From: an uncultured Clostridia bacterium
GTDB taxonomy: Bacteria > Bacillota > Clostridia > TANB77 > CAG-508
Length of the DNA stretch: 33,008 bases
Assembly: GCA_934120135.1 (NCBI GenBank)
Contig: CAKOTK010000011.1
Span: forward strand, 1-33,008
Direction of reading: 5' to 3'
Shown: piece by piece, positions 1-8,265 of the stretch
Position numbering within the stretch: position 1 is the first letter of the stretch
How the letters are laid out: each line of letters starts with the position of its first letter
The notes under the pieces: generated by a model
What the model was told of the DNA's origin: nothing
The model's input: only the letters and a program-made list of their open reading frames with translations
Database searches by the model: none
Translations under genes and position numbers: made by a program

Positions 1-1285
1 TTTCACTTGTTAAAAATTGATCTATTCCTTGAGTAAATTCTACTTTATCTGTTAAATCTATATCACAAACTGTTGCATAATATTTTACATTATATAATGT
101 TTCTTTTTTGTTTTTTGCTTCATAATTTGCATATACTTGACTTTTATTCATATTTGATATAGTTGTTATATCAAAGTCCAGTGTTTCTCCCTCAGTTGGC
201 ATTGATACTGTTGTTCCTGTACCTATTGTATATGAGAAAGATTTTTCTGCATTATTTTTGACAACTGTTTGTTGTGCATTATATACTTCTATTTCTGATT
301 TAACTTTTATTCCTGTTTCTATTTTGCTTGTGTTATTAATAACATAGTCATATGCTTCTTTTGTATCAAAGATAAATGTAACTAAATATTTATCTTGAAC
401 ATTTTTTAGCCATGATGTTTTATCTTGTTTATTTGCAACATTTATTGTTAATATTCCTGTTGAAGCTTCATAATTGTAGTTTTCTGTTGTAAAGTTCATT
501 CCGTCTTTTTCTCCGTTTGTTGCTTCTGTACTTATGGCTATCGCATTAGCTGAAGTTGGTTTTATGCTATTTAATTCTGGAGATTCTACCTCTATTTTTG
601 TATTTTTAATTGGCAATGTATTTTTTTCTATTCCTGTTTCAACATAAAATTGTAATAAAACTCCATATTTTTCTCCTACATGATATGGAATTTTCTTTGT
701 TACATCTGTTTTTAATGTTCCTTTTGTTGTGTCTGTTCCATCCCATGAAAGTTTGTTTACAACTTGTTTTGAGATACTATTTGATTTACCATTTCCATCT
801 ACATATGTTGCTGTAAAGTTTGTTGATGTTTCTTTTTCAAAATTATCTAATGTAACTTCTTCTTCGTTTAATAACTTAATTGGAATTTCTAAAGTTATAT
901 CTGTACCATTATTTAATTTACCTAATACAATTTTACCTGAGTTTACATCAATACTTTGGATGTTTTCATTTTCTATTTGTCCTGCTATTTTAAAGTTTGC
1001 ATTTGAAAAACTAATTACTGGATTTTCTAAGTATCCTGCATTTTTCACTTTAATGTTGACAAACAATTTTGTTGTATTTTCAATTTTTTCAGTTTTACTA
1101 TGAACTTCTCCTTCAAAATATGAGTTGAATTCTATATTTGAATTCTGAGTTTTTGAATTTTGATTAGAAAGTTCAGTTTCTGATAAGGCATATGATATTC
1201 CATAACCTCCAATTATAGACAAATTAGCGCTTATCATGCAAGTAAGTAATAATACTGCAATTGCTTTTTTTAATAATTTGTTCAT
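1..1285 (-). CDS. Secreted surface protein, N-terminal part (C-terminus outside window)
   Basis: An open frame runs from ATG at 1285 to the left edge without a stop, giving about 428 visible residues. The start is supported by the ribosome binding site AAGGAGG (about 1290-1296) and a consensus promoter upstream. Residues 1-36 look like a signal peptide: MNKLLKK, then a hydrophobic stretch, then SYALSETE with a likely cleavage after the Ala of SYA. The mature part is rich in Thr, Asn, Lys and Glu and looks like strings of beta-sandwich modules, as in Gram-positive wall or adhesin proteins. I recognise no catalytic motif. Only two Cys are visible, one in the signal peptide and one near the left edge (CDIDLTD). 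Any sortase motif or other wall anchor would be beyond the window, so attachment cannot be judged. Function unknown; secretion is inferred from the leader. Confidence 0.8.
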   Translation of the reverse strand, partial: MNKLLKKAIAVLLLTCMISANLSIIGGYGISYALSETELSNQNSKTQNSNIEFNSYFEGEVHSKTEKIENTTKLFVNIKVKNAGYLENPVISFSNANFKIAGQIENENIQSIDVNSGKIVLGKLNNGTDITLEIPIKLLNEEEVTLDNFEKETSTNFTATYVDGNGKSNSISKQVVNKLSWDGTDTTKGTLKTDVTKKIPYHVGEKYGVLLQFYVETGIEKNTLPIKNTKIEVESPELNSIKPTSANAIAISTEATNGEKDGMNFTTENYNYEASTGILTINVANKQDKTSWLKNVQDKYLVTFIFDTKEAYDYVINNTSKIETGIKVKSEIEVYNAQQTVVKNNAEKSFSYTIGTGTTVSMPTEGETLDFDITTISNMNKSQVYANYEAKNKKETLYNVKYYATVCDIDLTDKVEFTQGIDQFLTSE

Positions 1286-1319
1286 AGTTTCCTCCTTAAA
1301 ATTCTAAATATCAACTTAT

Positions 1320-1348
1320 ATTATACGATATTTTTTCGTATTTTTCAA
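1320..1348 (-). promoter_or_regulatory. Sigma-A promoter of the surface protein gene
   Basis: On the minus strand TTGAAA (1343-1348) and TATAAT (1320-1325) are separated by exactly 17 bases. Transcription would start near 1313, giving a leader of about 28 bases that contains the ribosome binding site. Confidence 0.75.
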
Positions 1349-1536
1349 TGGTTTGAGCTCATTCTTTACAACTTTTTACATTTTACGCCCATTATTTATA
1401 ATACTTATATATATTTTACCATTTTTACGACACTTTTCAACAGTAAACGACTGGTAAAATTGGTAATTATTGTTTTTTACTTACGGAACTTTAATTTTTT
1501 TAGTTAATATTAAATTTATATTACATTAGAAAATAA

Positions 1537-1565
1537 TTCACTATTTTAGTTCTTTTACATATAAT
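1537..1565 (+). promoter_or_regulatory. Candidate promoter for the small plus-strand trio
   Basis: TATAAT at 1560-1565 is preceded at 17 bases by TTCACT, a weak -35. It lies about 40 bases before the first ATG of the trio at 1606. Confidence 0.45.
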
Positions 1566-1605
1566 ATTATAGTTTTAAAAACATATATTATATTGAGGTG
1601 ATTGT

Positions 1606-1761
1606 ATGGATAATAAAATGGATATGGCTCAGCTTATGAATATGCTATCTAAAATGGATAAAAAAGAGTTAGATGCAAATCTTTCAAAGGTTAGTAAAAT
1701 GCTTAATTCTAAGGATGCAGACAATATTATAAATCAAATTAGAAAAAACAATAATATCTAA
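1606..1761 (+). CDS. Small conserved-looking protein of unknown function, 51 aa
   Basis: ATG at 1606 follows a GAGGTGATT ribosome binding site, and the frame closes at TAA 1759-1761. The 51-residue product begins MDNKMDMAQLMNMLSKMDKK and is rich in Met, Lys and Asn. It looks helical with no membrane segment. It is the first gene of a tight group: its stop is directly followed by the AGGAGGGG ribosome binding site of the next gene. I recall similar short proteins with an LLSKMDKKEL-like motif beside comparable partners in Clostridia, but cannot name a family. The ribosome binding site and operon position are the main evidence that it is real. Confidence 0.65.
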   Translation: MDNKMDMAQLMNMLSKMDKKELDANLSKVSKMLNSKDADNIINQIRKNNNI

Positions 1762-1773
1762 GGAGGGGTATTT

Positions 1774-2157
1774 ATGAGTGAAGATATGTCTGACATTTTT
1801 CAAAAAATGAATGATATGTTAAAAAATAATGAAGTTCCAGATTCTATAAAAAACATGTTGAACAATTTTAATTCTAATGGCATGTCTTCCAATCCTTCTA
1901 CGGAACAACAGTCTTCTGAAAATTCTTCTAGTGATGTTCCAAATTTTGATATGGAAACTATGCTAAAAATGAAATCAATTATTGATAATATGAATAGGAG
2001 TCAAAATGACCCTAGAGCTAACTTACTAAAGTCTCTAAAACCATATTTGAAGCCTAGTAGAAAAGAAAAGGTCGACCAATATATTAAATTATTTAGTATG
2101 GGAAAAGCATTTGAAATTTTAAATCCTTTAGGTGGTGAAAAAAAGAATGATGTATAA
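1774..2157 (+). CDS. Hypothetical soluble protein, second of a three-gene group
   Basis: A 127-residue protein with a strong ribosome binding site (AGGAGGGG, 1761-1768) before the ATG. The N-terminal half is polar and probably disordered, rich in Ser, Asn and Met. The C-terminal half is compact and looks conserved: NLLKSLKPYLKPSRKEKVDQ followed by an amphipathic IKLFSMGKAFEIL helix. That arrangement (DPRxNLL-SLKP-L-RK-KVDQ-IKL) is one I associate with uncharacterised clostridial proteins. No signal peptide, membrane segment or catalytic motif is visible. It overlaps the start of the next gene by about 11 bases, so the two are probably translationally coupled. Function unknown. Confidence 0.7.
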   Translation: MSEDMSDIFQKMNDMLKNNEVPDSIKNMLNNFNSNGMSSNPSTEQQSSENSSSDVPNFDMETMLKMKSIIDNMNRSQNDPRANLLKSLKPYLKPSRKEKVDQYIKLFSMGKAFEILNPLGGEKKNDV

Positions 2158-2539
2158 TTACCCATTTTTCAGTTTTCCTTATTTTAGAAGATATTCTGTT
2201 AACCCTAATATGTATTATAACAGAAGTTCTTTGGCTGTTTCTCCTTCAAAACAAAATCCCTATGATTTCTCACAGGGAAATAATAAAAAGCGTAAAACTT
2301 CTACAGAAGCTAACTCTAATACTAAAAATACGAATTCTAAATCTTCATATGGGTTTAACTTTTTAGATAACTTTTTTCATCAAACAGATAGAGGTGAAGA
2401 TGAAAGTTATTTTGATTTGTTTGGGTTGAAATTATATAATGATGACCTTTTGCTTATTGGAATGATTTTCTTTTTATATAAAGAAGATGTAAAAGATCAA
2501 TATTTATTTATTGCTCTTATATTGCTATTATTAAGTTAG
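2147..2539 (+). CDS. Hypothetical membrane-tail protein, third of a three-gene group
   Basis: The frame could open at GTG 2132, but ATG 2147 (or 2150) is the better start: AGGTGGTG at 2130-2137 sits about 9 bases upstream. That gives about 130 residues, starting MMYNYPFFSFPYFRRY. The N-terminus is rich in Tyr and Phe, the middle is polar (SKQN, KKRK, SNTKN), and the last 35 residues are hydrophobic: LLLIGMIFFLY, then KEDVKDQYL, then FIALILLLLS, likely a short membrane hairpin. This ending resembles short uncharacterised clostridial proteins, some sporulation-linked; that is recollection, not proof. The last 9 bases overlap the end of the convergent minC-like gene, with no terminator between them. 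Confidence 0.65.
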   Translation: MMYNYPFFSFPYFRRYSVNPNMYYNRSSLAVSPSKQNPYDFSQGNNKKRKTSTEANSNTKNTNSKSSYGFNFLDNFFHQTDRGEDESYFDLFGLKLYNDDLLLIGMIFFLYKEDVKDQYLFIALILLLLS

Positions 2540-2920
2540 TATAATTTCGTCTTCGCTTACATATGCATATGTTTTTATTTCTTCGTCTTCTTCATTTTCT
2601 TTTTCAATTTCTTTTACAATATCTGCTATACGTATTTGGGCTGATTCAATAGAGGCTGCTGCAATTATAGCCTCTTTGTTTCCTTTTGCCCCTGCATGTG
2701 CCATTCCTCTTAATATTCCTAATATTACAACATTGTCTTCTGCTAACACTTCTGCCCCTGAATTTACATCTCCAAGAATTACTAAGCTTCCTTCAAACTC
2801 TATTTTTTGTCCAGAGCGTAGTGAACCTTTGTAAAATTTTGTTTTTGATGTTGCTATTTCCTTATTAAAACTTTTTTTAATTCCATGTAATCCTAATTCT
2901 TTTACTTCTTCTTTTTTCAT
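2531..2920 (-). CDS. minC: MinC C-terminal domain protein (short form)
   Basis: A 129-residue protein. Residues 30-105 match the MinC C-terminal beta-helix domain: LRSGQKIEFEGSLVILGDVN, then GAEVLAEDNVVILGILRGMAHAGA, then an SAQIRIADI-like segment (given here in pieces). In MinC this domain dimerises and binds MinD. Full MinC is about 210-230 residues with an N-terminal FtsZ-inhibiting domain. Here about 28 charged residues replace it, and an in-frame TAG two codons before the ATG (with AAGGAG upstream) excludes a longer protein. It is the last gene of the mre operon, 14 bases after PBP2. No minD or minE follows, because the next genes are convergent. The tail is acidic (KENEEDEE). Family assignment is firm; division-site activity is doubtful. 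Confidence 0.85.
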   Translation of the reverse strand: MKKEEVKELGLHGIKKSFNKEIATSKTKFYKGSLRSGQKIEFEGSLVILGDVNSGAEVLAEDNVVILGILRGMAHAGAKGNKEAIIAAASIESAQIRIADIVKEIEKENEEDEEIKTYAYVSEDEIILT

Positions 2921-2934
2921 TTTCTAACTCCTTA

Positions 2935-5022
2935 TTAATTATTAACTTGTGTAGAAGGAATTGCAGTAAGGTCTTCCTTTACATCTTTAGCATTCATTCC
3001 AAAATATTCTTTTATTATGGTTTTAGCGGCATCTCCTACATTGCCACCAGCTCCTGCATTTTCTATTAAAACTACAACTGCAATTTCTGGATTATCATAT
3101 GGAGCAAAACCCGCAAACCATCCATTTACTTGATTTTTTACTCCTGTTTCTGCAGAACCTGTCTTACCACCAATATCTATATCTAAATCTGAAAATACAT
3201 AATAAGCTGTTCCACCTGCTTCACTAGTAACGCCTTTCATTCCTTTTAATATTGCATCCCAGTTTTCTTTTTTTATGTTTAAATCTTCAATTTCTGGAAT
3301 ATCGTTAAGTCCAAGTTTTTCATTCACTTTTTTCTCATATTCTTCTTTTGATACTTTATTTCCATCTGCATCTGTAATTGATTTAATTAATGTAACATCT
3401 ACTGATTTGCCTCCATTTGCTAGCATACATGCATATCTTGCTATTTGAATTGGTGTATAGTCATTATAGCTTTGTCCAATTACTGCAGATAAAGTGTCTC
3501 CTAATTGCCATTGTTGTCCATACAAATCTTCACATTGCTTTTTTAAATCTACTATTCCTTCCGCTTCTCCTGATAGCTCTATTCCTGTTTTTATTCCTAA
3601 TCCGTAAGCTTTAGCATATTTTATTACAGGGTCTATTCCCATTCTATAGCCTAATTCATAGAAGAAATAGTTACAAGATTTTTTAATTGCTCCTGTTACA
3701 TTTAAGTATCCATGACCATAATGTTTGTCTGTATATATCCAGCAAGCTGGGTTATGTCCTCTTGGATATATACCTGTATCATTTATTGTGGTTTGTGTAT
3801 TTATTATATTATTTTCTAGTGCTGCTGTTGCAACAACCATTTTAAATACAGACCCTGGTGCATAAGTTCCCGAAATTGCCCAATTATAGCAATTTTTATT
3901 TTTGTTATATTCATCTAATTTAGTTTGGCTTATTCCAGATACAAATAGTTCTGGTTCATAATCTGGATAACTTGCTAATGCTAAAATTTCACCTGTTTTT
4001 ACATTCATTACTATTGCTGCACCATTTTTAGCATTATATTTTTTTCCATATGCTCCACTCGCTATATTTTTTATATTTTGTGCTAGTGCATTTTCCGTTA
4101 CTCTTTGTAAGTTTGCATCAATAGTCAAAGCTACATTATACCCTGCTACCGCTTCTTGTGAAATATATTCTTCTGTTATAGTTCCATCTACTGACATATC
4201 AACTTGTCTAACGCCATCTTCACCTTTTAAATATTCTTCCAATGTATATTGCATCCCTGTTTTTCCTATTATGTCATTCATTCCATATTTGTCTTTATTT
4301 GCATTATATTCCTCTGCTGAAATTGAACCTACATAACCTAAAATATGTGATGCAAGTTTTCCATATGGATACGTTACTACTGGCACTGTTACTACCGCCG
4401 TTCCTGGAAAACTATTGCTTTGTTCTTTTATTTGATTTGCACTTAAATAACTAATATTATTAGATATTGTTACTGGTTTAATATTGCTGTATCCGTTTCT
4501 AGAAATTTCATATCTAATTGTCATTATTTTTCTTGCTTGTTCTGGTTCCTCTTGTTTTATATCATATTTTTTTTTGAAAAAATTAAATGCTTCCTCAGCT
4601 GTTGCATTCTCATCTATTCCATATTCCTGTTTCCACTTTTTTTGTGTTTCCTCATCTTTTGCTGTAAAGTCATATGGGTTTACTGTAATTGGTAAATTAT
4701 CATTATATTTATCTTTGTTTTTTTCTAATAAAGTTACTAAATTATATATAACATTATTAAATACATCATTATCAATTTTAGTTTTGTATAATTCTAAGCT
4801 GAACCCTGTTTTTGTAGTTACTAGTTTGTTTCCTGTACTGTCTGTTATATTTCCCCTTGCTGCTTTTACTGTTGACTCTCTTGTCAACCTTGTATTTGAT
4901 GTTTGCCTATATTCACTGCCTTTTATTACTTGTAGGTTAAAAAGTTGAAGCAGTAAAATAAAGCCGACTATGTAGGTTATTACTACTATTATATTGTATC
5001 TTAATTTTTTAGTTTGCTCCAA
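2935..5022 (-). CDS. mrdA: Penicillin-binding protein 2 (class B transpeptidase of the elongasome)
   Basis: A 695-residue class B PBP that cross-links peptidoglycan during side-wall growth. It has one N-terminal membrane anchor (about 11-30), a pedestal domain with RGNITDSTG near 56-64, and a transpeptidase domain from about 330. All three active-site motifs are present: SVFK with the acyl-accepting Ser391, SCN at 449-451, and KTG at 620-622. A stretch at about 105-170 is longer than in compact homologues. The start codon is TTG at 5020-5022, 5 bases after AAGGAGG. It lies 10 bases after mreD, within the radC-mreBCD-PBP2-minC operon. The name mrdA (PBP2) rests on position and architecture; pbpA or spoVD-type names are less likely, as no PASTA domain is present. 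Confidence 0.93.
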   Translation of the reverse strand: MEQTKKLRYNIIVVITYIVGFILLLQLFNLQVIKGSEYRQTSNTRLTRESTVKAARGNITDSTGNKLVTTKTGFSLELYKTKIDNDVFNNVIYNLVTLLEKNKDKYNDNLPITVNPYDFTAKDEETQKKWKQEYGIDENATAEEAFNFFKKKYDIKQEEPEQARKIMTIRYEISRNGYSNIKPVTISNNISYLSANQIKEQSNSFPGTAVVTVPVVTYPYGKLASHILGYVGSISAEEYNANKDKYGMNDIIGKTGMQYTLEEYLKGEDGVRQVDMSVDGTITEEYISQEAVAGYNVALTIDANLQRVTENALAQNIKNIASGAYGKKYNAKNGAAIVMNVKTGEILALASYPDYEPELFVSGISQTKLDEYNKNKNCYNWAISGTYAPGSVFKMVVATAALENNIINTQTTINDTGIYPRGHNPACWIYTDKHYGHGYLNVTGAIKKSCNYFFYELGYRMGIDPVIKYAKAYGLGIKTGIELSGEAEGIVDLKKQCEDLYGQQWQLGDTLSAVIGQSYNDYTPIQIARYACMLANGGKSVDVTLIKSITDADGNKVSKEEYEKKVNEKLGLNDIPEIEDLNIKKENWDAILKGMKGVTSEAGGTAYYVFSDLDIDIGGKTGSAETGVKNQVNGWFAGFAPYDNPEIAVVVLIENAGAGGNVGDAAKTIIKEYFGMNAKDVKEDLTAIPSTQVNN

Positions 5023-5032
5023 CTTTCCCTCC

Positions 5033-5566
5033 TTAATAATATCTTGATAATACTTTTTTATTTTTGAAAATTTCTTCTAATTTGTTTCCCATGTTTTGAA
5101 TAAGTGGATATATTATAATTGTTAAAAAAATGTTGAAAATTATTTCAATAACTAAAATTTTTATAAATGGTACAAATTCAAATGCTGCACCATATTTTAT
5201 TATTTTGAATATGTAATATCCAACTTCGAAAAATACCGTTCCAGCTATTACTATCATCATTAGCATTATTCTGCTATCTTTTGAAAAGCTTTTATCTAGG
5301 TATTCTGCTATTAGCCCAATTATTCCTAATAAAAATGCAGATACTCCCACAGCTTGTCCTAATAAAAAATCTATGATTAATCCAAATACAATTCCTAATA
5401 CAAAACCCAATTTTTTGCCAACAAACAAGCCTATAAATAATACCAATATTATAAATAGGTTTGGCATTATTCCTCCTATTGTGAACCATGTAAAGACATT
5501 AGTTTGCAAAAAATATATTATAAAAAATGTGAGTATTAAGCTTGTTATTGCTATTGCTTTTTTCAT
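5033..5566 (-). CDS. mreD: Rod shape-determining protein MreD
   Basis: A 177-residue membrane protein with about five hydrophobic helices, the usual size and layout of MreD. It begins MKKAIAITSLILTFFIIYFL and has NLFIILVLFIGLFVG, then GIVFGLIIDFLLGQAVGVSA. The GLIIDFLLG stretch corresponds to the conserved G-x-x-x-D-x-x-x-G region of MreD. It acts in the membrane with MreC, linking the MreB filament to PBP2 and RodA. Its ATG follows an AGGAAA-type site 14 bases after the mreC stop, and it lies between mreC and PBP2 as in many rod-shaped bacteria. Sequence conservation in MreD is low, so position and topology carry much of the call. Confidence 0.9.
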   Translation of the reverse strand: MKKAIAITSLILTFFIIYFLQTNVFTWFTIGGIMPNLFIILVLFIGLFVGKKLGFVLGIVFGLIIDFLLGQAVGVSAFLLGIIGLIAEYLDKSFSKDSRIMLMMIVIAGTVFFEVGYYIFKIIKYGAAFEFVPFIKILVIEIIFNIFLTIIIYPLIQNMGNKLEEIFKNKKVLSRYY

Positions 5567-5580
5567 GTTTTTCCTTTCTA

Positions 5581-6399
5581 CTATTCATTAGTTATAACTA
5601 ATACTGTTTGTAATTTTGAAAAATCAACTGCAGTTTCTATATATGCATAACGGTCTATGTTATTTTTAGTATTAACAATTTGCTTAATTGTTCCTATGTG
5701 TATTCCCTTTGGATAAATTCCTCCCAGACCAGAAGTTTCTACACTATCATTTTCTAGTAGTGTGGCTTCTGTTGGTATATACGATGCTTTTAGTATTGAA
5801 TTTCCTTCTAATGTTCCTGTAGCAATAATGGCCTCTTTTGATGTGCTAATAATACTGCTTACAGATGTAGAGCTGTCTATGATCGTTTGCACTTTTGAGG
5901 TGTTTTCTGTAGTAGATATTACATATCCAACTAGTCCTTTATCTGCAATTACAGTCATTTTAGGTTTTATACCATTTTTGCTTCCTACATTTATTACTAG
6001 TGTTTTTTCATAATTATTTATATTTTTGTTTATGATATATGCAGGTAAAGTTTTGTATTCTAAATATTTATCTTTTAAATTAACATATTCTTTTAATGTT
6101 TCATTTTCAGATTTAATAATTTCTAATTCTCTTAAAGACTGTTCTAACTCACTATTCTTCTTTTTTAAATCATCATTCTCAGCTTGTAAATTTTTCACAT
6201 CTGTGAAAAAGCTATCATTTCCTTCTATTTTGTTTTTTAAATAGGTAAGTCCATTTTGAATTGGCATTACAATACTGCTAAAAATATTTTCTACAAATGA
6301 AACTTTTTGAATGTCTGTATTAGATAATATAACAATTATTATTAATATAATTATTGTTATTATAATACCTACTATACCTGTTTTCTTATTTCTATACAT
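5581..6399 (-). CDS. mreC: Rod shape-determining protein MreC
   Basis: A 272-residue protein with one membrane anchor (about 9-26), an extracellular coiled coil (about 70-108, LQAENDDLKKKNSELEQSL) and the two-barrel MreC domain. Recognisable pieces are VINVGSKNGIKPKMTVI, GLVGYV, then TSGLGGIYPKGIHIGTI. MreC forms a scaffold outside the membrane that contacts PBP2 and, through MreD, MreB. It lies 16 bases after mreB and 14 bases before mreD. Length, order of domains and operon position all match the family, with nothing missing. An ATG at 6399 follows GAGGAG. Confidence 0.95.
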   Translation of the reverse strand: MYRNKKTGIVGIIITIIILIIIVILSNTDIQKVSFVENIFSSIVMPIQNGLTYLKNKIEGNDSFFTDVKNLQAENDDLKKKNSELEQSLRELEIIKSENETLKEYVNLKDKYLEYKTLPAYIINKNINNYEKTLVINVGSKNGIKPKMTVIADKGLVGYVISTTENTSKVQTIIDSSTSVSSIISTSKEAIIATGTLEGNSILKASYIPTEATLLENDSVETSGLGGIYPKGIHIGTIKQIVNTKNNIDRYAYIETAVDFSKLQTVLVITNE

Positions 6400-6415
6400 T
6401 ACTACTCCTCAAAAA

Positions 6416-7456
6416 TTATCTTCTTCTAGAGCTATTTAATACTGTTCTTAATTTTTCTAAATCTTCTAAAGTTTTTTCTGCTCCTTTTGCCACACATTCT
6501 AATGGGTGGTCTGCTATATATACTGGCATTTCTGTTCTTTCTGCTAATAAACTGTCAAAGTTTCTAATTAATGCTCCTCCACCTGTTAATACAATTCCTC
6601 TTTCCATAATGTCTGATGCAAGTTCAGGTGGTGTTTTTTCTAAAGTTTGTTTTATAATGTCTACAATTTTTTCAATTGAATCATTCATTGCTGATTGTAC
6701 TTGTGTTGAAGTAATTACAGCTGTTTCTGGAAGTCCAGTTGCTAGGTGTCTGCCTCTAATTTCCATACTTTCTTCTGTCAATAATGGTTTTGCACAGCCA
6801 ATATTTATTTTTACTTGTTCAGCTGTTGTTTCTCCAATTGCTAAGTTCATTTCTCTTTTTACATAATTCACAATATCTTCATTTAGTTCATCACCAGCAA
6901 CTCTTAGGGAATTACTAGTTACAATACCTCCTAAAGAAATAACGGCAACTTCTGTAGTTCCTCCTCCAATATCAACTATAATGTTTCCATTAGGTTCTGC
7001 AACTTCTAGGTTTGCTCCAATTGCTGCTGCCATTGGTTCTTCTATTATATATACTTCTTTTGCTCCTGCTTGCATTACAGATTCTTCAACTGCTCTTTCT
7101 TCTACTTCTGTAATTCCTGATGGAACTCCTACTACAACTCTTGGTCTACCTGCATTATATCTCTGACACACCTTTTGTAACATAGATTTAAGCATAAGTT
7201 GTGTAGCAGTAAAGTCTGCTATAACTCCATCTTTTAAAGGTCTAATTGCTGCGATGTCATTTGGTGTTCTTCCAAGCATCTCTTTTGCCTCTGCTCCAGT
7301 CGCTAATATTGTTCCATTGTTTTTGTCTATAGCAACCACTGAAGGCTCATTTAATACTATTCCTTTTCCCTTTATAGTAACAATTATATTTGCTGTTCCT
7401 AAATCTACTCCTATGTCTTTTGAATTCCATCCCATTAATTTCATATTAAAATACAT
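6416..7456 (-). CDS. mreB: Rod shape-determining actin homologue MreB
   Basis: A 346-residue actin-fold ATPase that polymerises under the membrane and directs side-wall synthesis. The nucleotide-binding signatures are clear: phosphate-1 DLGTAN (18-23), phosphate-2 IVDIGGGTTEVAVISLGG, and the adenosine-binding GIVLTGGGALIRN. The N-terminus MYFNMKLMGWNSKDIG is a little longer than usual. ATG 7456 overlaps the end of radC by 11 bases and has AAAAGGAAAGG upstream; ATG 7444 is an alternative. The C-terminus ends in SSRRR. It is the first intact gene of the elongation operon. MreB and the Mbl/MreBH paralogues cannot be separated by eye, but the mreCD context favours MreB. Confidence 0.96.
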   Translation of the reverse strand: MYFNMKLMGWNSKDIGVDLGTANIIVTIKGKGIVLNEPSVVAIDKNNGTILATGAEAKEMLGRTPNDIAAIRPLKDGVIADFTATQLMLKSMLQKVCQRYNAGRPRVVVGVPSGITEVEERAVEESVMQAGAKEVYIIEEPMAAAIGANLEVAEPNGNIIVDIGGGTTEVAVISLGGIVTSNSLRVAGDELNEDIVNYVKREMNLAIGETTAEQVKINIGCAKPLLTEESMEIRGRHLATGLPETAVITSTQVQSAMNDSIEKIVDIIKQTLEKTPPELASDIMERGIVLTGGGALIRNFDSLLAERTEMPVYIADHPLECVAKGAEKTLEDLEKLRTVLNSSRRR

Positions 7457-8166
7457 TCCTTTCCTTTTCTAATAAATATGATTTTATACTTGTATATTTA
7501 TTATACCCAATTACAATGTGGTCTAATAATTGAATTCCTAATATTTTCGATGCTTGTTCCATTTTTATAGTAAAGTTTACGTCTTGTTCACTCGGTAGTG
7601 GATTTCCACTAGGATGATTATGCACCATTACTATTTTGGGTGCACCTATTTTTATTGCTTCTGTAAATACATCCTTTGGATCAACACTTGCAGAGTTTGT
7701 TCCTCCAAATGATATGTTTTGAATTTTTATTACAACATTTTGGGAATTTAATATTATTACTTTCACTATTTCTCTTTTTTCTAATTTTAGCTCGTCCATC
7801 ATTAAATTTGCTACATCTTGTGGGGTTTTTACTTTTATTTTTTGCTTATCAATTGGTTTTGAAATTCTTTTGGCAAGTTCACATACAGCTTTAATTTGAA
7901 TTGCTTTTACTTTGCCTATACCGTTTGATTTGCATTAGTTCATTGATAGATAGTTCTTGTAAGAATGTAAAACTATCTTGTTTACAACTTTTTTCTTTTC
8001 CTAGTGAAAGTATTTTTTGTGCTAGCGTAACTGAGCTTTCTTCCTTTGTACCACTTTTTATAATTATCGCTAGTAATTCTGCATTTGACAATGTATTTTC
8101 TCCATACATTTCTAATTTTTCATATGGTCTCTCTGAAATTGGGAGCTGTTTCATTTTAATTGGCAT
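7446..8166 (-). pseudogene. radC: RadC (JAB/MPN domain), split by a one-base frameshift
   Basis: Two adjacent frames together make a full RadC of about 240 residues. The first (7891-8166) starts MPIKMKQLPISERPYEKLEMYGEN, here in its first residues, and contains LSNAELLAIIIKSGTK. The second carries the JAMM-type metal site HNHPSG with SEQD, then LLDHIVIGYNKY. The break is in the helix-hairpin-helix: the minus strand reads ATCAAACGGTATAGGC, giving IKRYRQ and a stop. Dropping one base (about 7923) restores IKGIGKVKAIQIKAVCELAKR and joins the two parts. Either the gene is inactivated or this is a sequence error. RadC is of uncertain cellular role and was once linked to repair. It heads the mre operon, as often in Clostridia. 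Confidence 0.85.
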
Positions 8167-8265
8167 ATAAATCCATCCTTTCTAAATAGCCCCCATTTTA
8201 AATTATTTTTGAATAAATTTTTTGTTTAATAAAAGTATGTTTTCCCCTATTTTTTCTTTTATTCA

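Larger units (their letters stand above)
1286..1605. other. Divergent intergenic region, no gene
   Basis: This 320-base AT-rich stretch separates two divergently transcribed genes. It holds the minus-strand promoter at 1320-1348 and a weaker plus-strand candidate, TTCACT (1537-1542), 17 bases, TATAAT (1560-1565). I see no open frame of note. Between the promoters there are scattered TTTTACG/GTCGTAAA-like words that do not form a clear operator. Confidence 0.6.

Noticed and set aside
2132..2146. GTG start for the third gene of the trio
   Set aside because: The GTG overlaps the likely ribosome binding site AGGTGGTG, which is well placed for ATG 2147.
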